Positions 22,901 to 27,977 of a stretch of DNA of 27,977 nt are shown piece after piece; positions within the stretch are counted from its first letter, which is position 1, and each line of letters begins with the position of its first letter. The notes under the pieces are model-generated. The model was not told where the DNA came from. It saw only the letters and a list, made by a program, of their open reading frames with translations, and made no database searches. This DNA is from a virus: positions 1-27,977 of the IMG/VR virus record IMGVR_UViG_3300030380_005213; one strand, given 5' to 3'. Position numbers and translations under genes: made by a program.

Positions 22901-24348
22901 GATTTGATAGATTTAAAAATGGTTTTGTAGTCGATTCATTTACAGGTCACGGTGTTGGAGATTCAGTAGATAATCCTGACTACGCTGTATCAATGAACTT
23001 TACAAAGAAAGAAGCATCACCATTAATTAAAAGTAGATTTATAAATTTAGAAGAAAAATCTTCTACAGATGCACAAAGAACTAGCAATAATTATGTTATT
23101 ACTGGAGCTTTAGCTTCTTTGCCTTACACACATGAATTATTAATACAAAATCCATTTTCAAGTAAAACTCAAAATTTAAATCCATTCAACTTAAATCAGT
23201 TCCAAGGATTAATGAGAATATCACCTCCTGGTGATTTGTGGTTTGACGATAGAAGAGTACCAGACGTAGCAGTTGATAGAACTGGTACATTTGATTCGTT
23301 ATTATCACAATCGCTTATTAAAAGAGATGGTAGAAATGTTTTTGGTTCTTTAAATGATATAGAACAATTAAGAAATGGTATTCCACAAAACACAGATGAA
23401 CTTCCAGATACTGAAAAAGGATTAGCAGATCTTCTTGGTAGTTTATCACCTGCAACAAGTACTGTACAATTACAAGGTAATGATGTAGTTAAAAATATCA
23501 CAGTTATACCAAAAATGAGAGATGTAAATATAGGGTTTAGAGCTGAAGGAATGAGGCCTAACACAACAATGCATGCTTTCTTTGATGATACAAATGTAAC
23601 AGCTTTTTGTAATCAAAAGACTGAATTAGTCAGAGCAAGACAACAGGCTTTACAAGCTAATGTTGCTGCAGGACAACCAGAACCCATAATTAAGTTAGAT
23701 CAATTAAGACTTAGTAATGTTCTTGCTAATGTATCAGTTGGTTTATCTACTGATGCTAATGGATTAATTGAAGGTAACTTCCAATATTTGTCTGAATCAT
23801 TAAATATATCTACAGGTAAAAAAATATTTAGATTAACAAGTTCAGCATCTAATGATAGAGAAGCGGAAGTATCTTTTGCTGAACAGGTTTTTGTTAGTGA
23901 TGGAGTTATAAGAGAGATATCTAATGAATTTCTTAGACCACCTCCACCTCCACCACAACCAGAACCACAACCTCGTGTTGAGCCTCAGCCTGACCCAAAT
24001 CCTTCTGTTATGGATAAAATATTTCTTACGGTTAGAGGTGCAGCTATTATGACACCATCTGTAAGAGCGTCTTATGAGGCAATATGTCCTGGTATAACTA
24101 CTTCTACAAATCCAACTGCTTTGAATCAAGATAAGTTGAGACAAGTTACGCAACAAGCAGCAGCTGGTTTTGCTGTAAACGGTAGAGATGGTAAAGAAAT
24201 GGGTGGTAACGGAAGTATACTTCAAACAGGAACAGTAGGTCCAGCAGCTGTTACAGGAGCTAGAGTAAGAAGAGGTGAAATTACAGTTGAAGAAGCAGCT
24301 TTGCAACATGCTGATAGTATACAAAAAGCACTAGGAGTTGAATTTTAA
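19981..24348 (+). CDS. DUF4815-like baseplate/fibre-connector protein, 1455 aa
   Basis: The largest gene of the window. The N-terminus DFDESKEFVRILFRPGRAVQ (about residues 14-33) with AREITQLQTIIQAQIERFGK is the signature I associate with the DUF4815 family of tail proteins. Further conserved-looking blocks are EGQVISKSIDPRLSVLGDT, GQAYVKGYEVDDVPTRKL, RDCLDFRPRIND and KLENRVKTLEFYTSLNLLE. A proline-rich hinge (about residues 1319-1343, RPPPPPPQPEPQP) leads to a separate C-terminal domain of about 110 residues. It lies between gp8 and a gp10-like protein, so it probably forms part of the outer baseplate that holds fibres. Exact role unproven. It joins the next gene by TAATG, with AGGAG upstream. 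Confidence 0.8.
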   Translation: MPTVFPTSPHFDDFDESKEFVRILFRPGRAVQAREITQLQTIIQAQIERFGKGIYKDGSFVSPPGETFDPFLSFVKLKDAFSGTDADDVVGGLVGQTIVGQTSLVRATVINSSISTTAGDPPTLFVKYTDGGTNRQEAFTNNEQIKNEAGTVTVQALASAATGFGTSFSIGQSTIFAKGNFLFVPQQTHIVEKYANVQNKIIGLSVSESVVDSDTDETLLDPATGTFNFFAPGADRYKANLVLASRELEFVANTDPNFIEVIRVEEGQVISKSIDPRLSVLGDTLARRTFEESGNYIVEPFNLELREHLRNTPVGSNTAANIVATINTGEFLKANGGDNSLFVSVITPGQAYVKGYEVDDVPTRKLAVSKARDFSNVTSSVIASKLSSFVNITSANSIPDFATVETLSLRDRYKSSNAGQNGAIVGTAKARGIEYLTGNVTFARGGTVSTRTGRTATFKLHLFDIQMDSGKTFERDVKHLTGDDFEFAANIVPTETNITGAVTFNAVSTTVRGSGTKFGTDLKVGDVISVSNASSTVRLEVATIVDDVELTVTAAPLMNLQLNGFFTYASAALNTANIGDSDKDILISKIPRDVIKAVDPDNINTTYTVKRQETRTLSSGAVTITAGTNETFSPFNASNYQAIIVSGARKGEFIEIDSSDVTINGTSTEITFDFSGTPGENLNNEAVEFILTVNKRTSAALRKTKTLVENATLTLTENVKAQAAIISLGKADGFKLKSVHMANVDTQFGMAYTTDLQSNITSRYSFDTGQKATFYDLAKVKLKPGAAKPARPIRITFDHFTHGAGDFFSVGSYPDYEDIPEVTFNGQLFKLRDCLDFRPRINDAGTGFSGTGASTTEFLDQDINFVTNFQFFLPKINSIGLDENGNYFVVNGKSELNPREPNFPSELLKLFVLQQKPYVFDIKQDIEVKRVENKRFTMKDIGKLENRVKTLEFYTSLNLLERDAQQAQIQDELGFDRFKNGFVVDSFTGHGVGDSVDNPDYAVSMNFTKKEASPLIKSRFINLEEKSSTDAQRTSNNYVITGALASLPYTHELLIQNPFSSKTQNLNPFNLNQFQGLMRISPPGDLWFDDRRVPDVAVDRTGTFDSLLSQSLIKRDGRNVFGSLNDIEQLRNGIPQNTDELPDTEKGLADLLGSLSPATSTVQLQGNDVVKNITVIPKMRDVNIGFRAEGMRPNTTMHAFFDDTNVTAFCNQKTELVRARQQALQANVAAGQPEPIIKLDQLRLSNVLANVSVGLSTDANGLIEGNFQYLSESLNISTGKKIFRLTSSASNDREAEVSFAEQVFVSDGVIREISNEFLRPPPPPPQPEPQPRVEPQPDPNPSVMDKIFLTVRGAAIMTPSVRASYEAICPGITTSTNPTALNQDKLRQVTQQAAAGFAVNGRDGKEMGGNGSILQTGTVGPAAVTGARVRRGEITVEEAALQHADSIQKALGVEF

Positions 24349-26198
24349 TGGCAATTAATAGAATAGATCCAGTTGCTCAATCGTTTTTTATAGAAGAGCC
24401 TACATACATTACAAAGGTTGATTTATTTTTTCAATCAAAGGATGAGAATATTCCTGTATTTGTACAGATAAGAAAAAATAAAAATAATAGGCCAGGTGAT
24501 ACAGCAATACCATTTAGTGCAAAAATGATTTCAGCTGCTAATGTTAATATATCTTCAAATGCAAATGTAGCAACTACAGTGACTTTTGATTCACCTGTGT
24601 TTTGTGATATAGGTGAATATTCATTAACACTTGGTTCAGATTCAAGAGCATATAATGCATATGTTGCTGAATTAAATCAAACAGATACTTTATCTGGTAG
24701 AAGAATATCTGAACAGCCAATGATTGGTTCATTGTTTTTATCTGAAAATTTAAAATTATTCCAACCAGATTTGTTTGAAGATCTTAAAGTAAATATTTAC
24801 AGAGCAAAATTTAATACTGCATCTACAGGTTCAGTTGAAATGGATTTAGTAGGTACAGGAGTTAATCATACTGATATATTAAATGTGCTTGAAGTAGATC
24901 CATTAGAAGTTTATCCAGAAATTAAAACCATGAAAGTTTATCATTTCAATCATGGTTATGTAAATGATTCTTTTGTTAGATTTAGAAATGTAGCAAATGC
25001 AAATGCATTAGGTACAGTTGGTAATGTAGTCGGTTTGCCTGGTACTTCTATTCAAGATGTAGACTTTCAAATCGCTAATGTAAGATTAGACTCTTATACA
25101 GTTACACTTCCTATTGTTCCAAATGTAAGAGAAAGAACTAGATTTGGTGGAGAGTTAGTTAACGTAGAAGAAAATGTTGGATATTCAAGTATTACACCAC
25201 AACTGTCTATATTTAAACCTGCAAACACTGTAGTTACAAGTAAAGCAATAACTACTGTTCCAGGTGCTAGTTATACAATTGGAGCTTTTGAAGAAGTACA
25301 AAATGCTGTACAAAATGATTTTGATTCTGCAAGAGTAATAGCGAGTGGCAAAAATCAATCTCACAAAACAGCTAATGCAACTACTTTTAGATATAAAGTT
25401 GAAATGTCTTCAGTAAATGATAGAGTTTCACCTGTAATAGATTTAGAACAGTTGGGAATAAACTTTAAGAGAAACTTGGCAAATGAACCTTCATATGCTA
25501 ATTTATTAAAACATGAGTTTGATGTAACTTCAAATACGATTACTCCTCATAGAGCTAATATAATAAAATTATCTAATAACATTGGTGTTATTACTTTAGC
25601 AAATATAATGGATCAGCAAAATGCAAATGCATTAGTAAATGGTACATTCTTAAATGTCACTTCAAACCATACTACTGTTGGAGCAGCTGTTTATAATGAA
25701 GGAATATATAGAGTATTGGATGTAATAGATGGTGGAGCAAACATTAAAGTTGCTAAGTTGACAGGTAATGCTGTTATAACTACTGATGAAGGTAATGCTA
25801 ATGTTTACTCTATAGTAAGTTCACCTAACTTTATTGCAGAAGAAGCAGCTGTAGGTGGTTCATCTTTCTCGAAATATATTTCAAGACAAGTTGATTTTTT
25901 CAATCCAAGTACTGGAGCTAAATTCTTTTTAGATGTTTCAAAACCAGCTTCAGCTAATGTACAATTTTATGTTAAGACTAAATTAGCTGGTGATACAAAA
26001 AATATGGATGAAGTAGAATATACAAAAGTAGATGATGTTGATATTACAACATCTCTTGGTGGAGAATTTGTACAGTATGAACAAGAAGTTTTAAATCTAC
26101 CAGAATTTAATTCATTAATATTCAAAATAGTTTTAAATTCTACTGATGAATCACAAATACCTAAAATTAAAAATTTGAGAGTTATTGCATTACAATGA
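24348..26198 (+). CDS. gp10-like baseplate/short fibre connector protein
   Basis: The 616-aa protein starts with INRIDPVAQSFFIEEPTYIT and KVDLFFQSKDENIPVFVQIR (about residues 3-41), a block common at the end of DUF4815-type proteins or in the adjacent gene in tailed phages. GEYSLTLGSDSRAYNAYVAE and a long beta-rich body follow, ending LIFKIVLNSTDESQIPKIKN. Together with the gene before it, it probably makes the outer wedge part that connects to tail fibres, like T4 gp10. T4 gp10 is about 602 aa, a similar length, but direct homology is not visible to me. It overlaps the next gene by ATGATAA. Confidence 0.65.
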   Translation: MAINRIDPVAQSFFIEEPTYITKVDLFFQSKDENIPVFVQIRKNKNNRPGDTAIPFSAKMISAANVNISSNANVATTVTFDSPVFCDIGEYSLTLGSDSRAYNAYVAELNQTDTLSGRRISEQPMIGSLFLSENLKLFQPDLFEDLKVNIYRAKFNTASTGSVEMDLVGTGVNHTDILNVLEVDPLEVYPEIKTMKVYHFNHGYVNDSFVRFRNVANANALGTVGNVVGLPGTSIQDVDFQIANVRLDSYTVTLPIVPNVRERTRFGGELVNVEENVGYSSITPQLSIFKPANTVVTSKAITTVPGASYTIGAFEEVQNAVQNDFDSARVIASGKNQSHKTANATTFRYKVEMSSVNDRVSPVIDLEQLGINFKRNLANEPSYANLLKHEFDVTSNTITPHRANIIKLSNNIGVITLANIMDQQNANALVNGTFLNVTSNHTTVGAAVYNEGIYRVLDVIDGGANIKVAKLTGNAVITTDEGNANVYSIVSSPNFIAEEAAVGGSSFSKYISRQVDFFNPSTGAKFFLDVSKPASANVQFYVKTKLAGDTKNMDEVEYTKVDDVDITTSLGGEFVQYEQEVLNLPEFNSLIFKIVLNSTDESQIPKIKNLRVIALQ

Positions 26199-26401
26199 TA
26201 AAAGTTAAAGATCATCCAAATTTAGTTAGAGATCCAAAATCAAAAGCTATAATTAATATGGACTCTAGTGGATATAATGAACGGAAACAAAAGATTTTGG
26301 TTAATGATAAAATGATAAATATGAATAATGAAATAAATAACTTAAAACAATCTGTAGATGATATTAAAAATTTATTGCAACAACTTATTAAGAGACAATA
26401 A
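26195..26401 (+). CDS. Small conserved coiled-coil protein of marine T4-like phages
   Basis: The 68-aa protein begins MIKVKDHPNLVRDPKSKAII and has a helical, heptad-like C-terminal half (NNLKQSVDDIKNLLQQLIKR). I recall similar short proteins with an NPNLVRD-type start after the baseplate genes in marine T4-like phages, without known function. It is linked to both neighbours, by ATGATAA upstream and TAATG downstream. A role as a trimerising or bridging piece of the virion is possible. Confidence 0.72.
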   Translation: MIKVKDHPNLVRDPKSKAIINMDSSGYNERKQKILVNDKMINMNNEINNLKQSVDDIKNLLQQLIKRQ

Positions 26402-26646
26402 TGGCACACATAACATTAAGACAATCAGGTACACCTTATAGTAACACAATAGCGCATGCTAATGTTACTAATAAAGGAGCACCATTAACTAATTTAGAAG
26501 TTGATAATAACTTTGCTAATATTAATATTTCAGTAGGTAATCTACAAAATTTAGGTACCACAGCTAAACAAAACGTTGTTGTTGCTATTAACGAAGTTAA
26601 TGCTGCAGCAATAAATCCAATACCATTTGCTATTGCGTTAGGATAA
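26401..26646 (+). CDS. Short tail-fibre-like protein
   Basis: The 81-aa protein contains LEVDNNFANINISVGNLQNL and GTTAKQNVVVAINEVNAAA (about 36-70), a pattern seen at the start of many phage tail-fibre proteins (LGTTAK..LVAAINE). It stops soon after, with IPFAIALG. It could be a free-standing fibre-attachment piece or the N-terminal remnant of a longer fibre. Fused to the previous gene by TAATG. Confidence 0.65.
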   Translation: MAHITLRQSGTPYSNTIAHANVTNKGAPLTNLEVDNNFANINISVGNLQNLGTTAKQNVVVAINEVNAAAINPIPFAIALG

Positions 26647-26658
26647 TCAAGGAAAGAT

Positions 26659-27018
26659 ATGGCTAATAATTTTAAAAATCATCTCACAGCAAATATTAAT
26701 AATTTTGCTAATGTTGGAGGCTTTACAGTCAAAACAGGACAAGTAGCAACTATAATTGGATTATCACTTGCTAATATGACCAATGTAACTGTTACTGCAG
26801 ACGTACAAATTAATCAAGGAATTGGTCCAGCAGGAAATATTAACATAGTTAAAGGAGCTCCTATACCAGTAGGCGGTTCATTAGTAGTAGTTGGCGGGGA
26901 TCAAAAAGTTGTAATGGAATTTCCTCACTCACTACAAGTAAGAGCTAATTCAACTGTAACACCAACTGTTGGTAATGTAGATGCTGTAATGTCAATATTA
27001 GAATCAGATGTAACATAA
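26659..27018 (+). CDS. Small beta-sandwich virion protein
   Basis: This 119-aa protein is rich in V, T, N and G with alternating strands (TVKTGQVATIIGLSLANMTN, then VPVGGSLVVVGGDQKVVMEF-type strands), suggesting an Ig-like or jelly-roll fold as in decoration or fibre-associated proteins. It has AAGGA at 26649-26653, 5 bases before the ATG. No family is recognised with confidence. Its composition and layout resemble those of the gene at 27193. Confidence 0.65.
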   Translation: MANNFKNHLTANINNFANVGGFTVKTGQVATIIGLSLANMTNVTVTADVQINQGIGPAGNINIVKGAPIPVGGSLVVVGGDQKVVMEFPHSLQVRANSTVTPTVGNVDAVMSILESDVT

Positions 27019-27030
27019 CAAGGAAAAGAT

Positions 27031-27180
27031 ATGGCTTTAACTACGTTAAGAGGAAACATTATAGCTACTGGAACAATTAGCAATGCTTCTATACAAGTTG
27101 GATCTATTGCAGATAATAAACTTGTTACAGCTCCATTTTCGACTGGCAAAGCTATTGCTATGTCAATGGTATTCGGTTAA
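27031..27180 (+). CDS. 49-aa small structural protein
   Basis: This 49-codon gene has a strong AAGGA site (27020-27024), 6 bases before its ATG. The protein begins MALTTLRGNIIATGTISNAS and ends SIADNKLVTAPFSTGK then AIAMSMVFG. The ending (GKAIAMxxVFG) recurs in short proteins of marine T4-like phages as I recall, and is similar in style to the IPFAIALG end of the gene at 26401. The spacing between its neighbours (12 bp each side) and the good start signal make it convincing despite its size. Function unknown; its setting suggests a fibre accessory. Confidence 0.68.
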   Translation: MALTTLRGNIIATGTISNASIQVGSIADNKLVTAPFSTGKAIAMSMVFG

Positions 27181-27192
27181 AAAGGAAAATAA

Positions 27193-27558
27193 ATGGCAAA
27201 TCCAAATATTGTAGGCGTTACCACAATCAATGGAAACACTACTTCAGTAGCAGCAGCAGTAGCTTCGAAGACATTAATTAATAACCCAGCTTCGAGTGGT
27301 AAAATAATGAAAGTTAATACATTGTTAGCAACTAACAATGCAACTGCAGACGTTGATGTTACAGTAGTACTTTATCCTCAAGATGATTTGGGCGGCTCTG
27401 AAACATTCATAGCACGTACTATAAGTGTTCCACAAAATTCAACTCTTATTGTTATAGATAAGAATTCATCTTTCTATCTATTAGAAGATAGAACTTTAGC
27501 TGGAAATGCTTCAGCGGTAGGAATTACATTTACAACAAGTTTTGACGAAATAAGTTAA
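27193..27558 (+). CDS. Small beta-rich virion protein
   Basis: The 121-aa protein begins MANPNIVGVTTINGNTTSVA and has strands MKVNTLLATNNATADVDVTV, ISVPQNSTLIVIDKNSSFYL and a short acidic end. This pattern (SVP.NSTLxVIxKxxxxYL) is familiar from small virion proteins of marine T4-like phages. It is preceded by AAGGA (27182-27186) and shares its 15-bp leader with the gene at 17586. Likely a decoration or fibre-associated protein. Confidence 0.72.
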   Translation: MANPNIVGVTTINGNTTSVAAAVASKTLINNPASSGKIMKVNTLLATNNATADVDVTVVLYPQDDLGGSETFIARTISVPQNSTLIVIDKNSSFYLLEDRTLAGNASAVGITFTTSFDEIS

Positions 27559-27560
27559 TC

Positions 27561-27977
27561 ATGTCTGATCGTTATACAGGTGGAGTTCTAAGAGCTAATG
27601 CCTTAACTACGGGAAGGTTCGGAACTAACAGTGGTATGTTTACACTTGGCCAGCAGTTTAGTGCTGCGCTTGGTGAATCCTGGCCGACTGGTTTTACTGT
27701 ATCACGTCAATTCACAGGTTCAGGTTCTTTGGTTATACCTGCAGGTGTAGATTCAATTGAATACTTAGTTATAGCAGGAGGTGGAACAGGTGGTGTAGCT
27801 TTTGGTGGAGGTGGAGGTGCTGGAGGAATGAGATTTGGTACAGCTTCGGTTTCAGGTGGCACTACATTCACAATAGTTGTAGGTGGTGGTGGCGCTGCTT
27901 CACCAGGTGCTGCAGGTGGTGATGGTTCAGATAGTTCTTTAGCAGGAACTGGTTTACCTAGTCCAGCAACTGTAACT
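27561..27977 (+). CDS. Glycine-rich tail fibre/adhesin, 5' part (cut by window end)
   Basis: An open frame starts at ATG 27561 and runs 139 codons to the end of the window without a stop. The N-terminus (LRANALTTGRFGTNSGMFTL, then GQQFSAALGESWP) looks like a fibre anchor segment of marine T4-like phages. From about residue 50 comes a Gly_rich-type domain: FTGSGSLVIPAGVDSIEYLV, IAGGG and several GGGG runs. Polyglycine-rich domains are used in receptor-binding adhesins of T4-like phages. No ribosome binding site is visible within the 2-bp gap after the previous stop, so it may be coupled. Product size is unknown. Confidence 0.75.
   Translation, partial: MSDRYTGGVLRANALTTGRFGTNSGMFTLGQQFSAALGESWPTGFTVSRQFTGSGSLVIPAGVDSIEYLVIAGGGTGGVAFGGGGGAGGMRFGTASVSGGTTFTIVVGGGGAASPGAAGGDGSDSSLAGTGLPSPATVT

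Noticed and set aside
23842-24324. 160-codon antisense frame rich in Ser, Cys and Trp
   Set aside because: It is a shadow of the proline-rich end of the 1455-aa protein, with low-complexity composition and no ribosome binding site.
26314-26321. GATAAATA about 80 bp before the short fibre gene
   Set aside because: It lies within an AT-rich coding stretch with similar strings nearby; no positional support.

Overview
This window is a strongly AT-rich piece of a T4-superfamily myovirus (Straboviridae-like/marine T4-like) genome. There are no host-type genes, tRNAs, rRNAs, insertion sequences or CRISPR arrays that I can see. The T4 core proteins here are recognisable but have the lengths and sequence style of marine cyanophage or pelagiphage relatives: a shortened gp33, a gp32 without cysteines, and large gp8 and DUF4815-type proteins. 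With the low GC, this suggests a phage of a low-GC marine bacterium (SAR11-like or Prochlorococcus-like). The host is inference only.

Layout. (1) 1-2255, plus strand: two tandem 32-codon membrane microproteins, then a replication and late-transcription block: gp33 (late co-activator), gp59 (helicase loader), a small coiled-coil gene, and gp32 (ssDNA-binding protein). The T4 order 33-59-32 is kept. (2) 2258-6385, minus strand: read leftwards, gp4 (head completion nuclease), an unnamed conserved T4-like protein, gp54 (tail tube initiator), gp26 (hub), gp51 (hub assembly factor, apparently with a non-ATG start) and a gp29-like/tape-measure-like protein. It runs convergently into gp32 with only 2 bp between the stop codons. 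(3) 6386-6428: a 43-bp divergent control region with one T4-type late promoter element on each strand. (4) 6429-26198, plus strand: gp48, gp53, gp27-like hub, a split gp5 spike (OB-fold protein with a VgrG3-like lysozyme domain, then a beta-helix protein ending in an M15 peptidase), a PAAR tip protein, gp25, gp6, a gp7-like protein, a small virion protein, gp8, a DUF4815 protein and a gp10-like protein. (5) 26195-27977: a run of small fibre or decoration proteins, and the start of a glycine-rich tail-fibre/adhesin gene that is cut by the window end.

Almost everything after 2258 builds the baseplate and the cell-puncturing tip. gp27-like, gp5-like and PAAR form the central spike. gp25, gp6, gp7, gp53 and gp8 form the wedges. 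gp48 and gp54 start the tube. The downstream proteins link to and form fibres. The gene-to-gene junctions are very tight: eight TAATG stop-start fusions, several ATGA-type overlaps and two 8-bp ATGGNTAA overlaps. This points to long late polycistronic messages with translational coupling.

Most distinctive observations: the split spike with two different candidate cell-wall hydrolases, the duplicated microprotein pair, the facing late promoters, and gp51 without a usable ATG at its expected start. No intergenic stretch longer than about 75 bp exists, so there is no unexplained long non-coding region.
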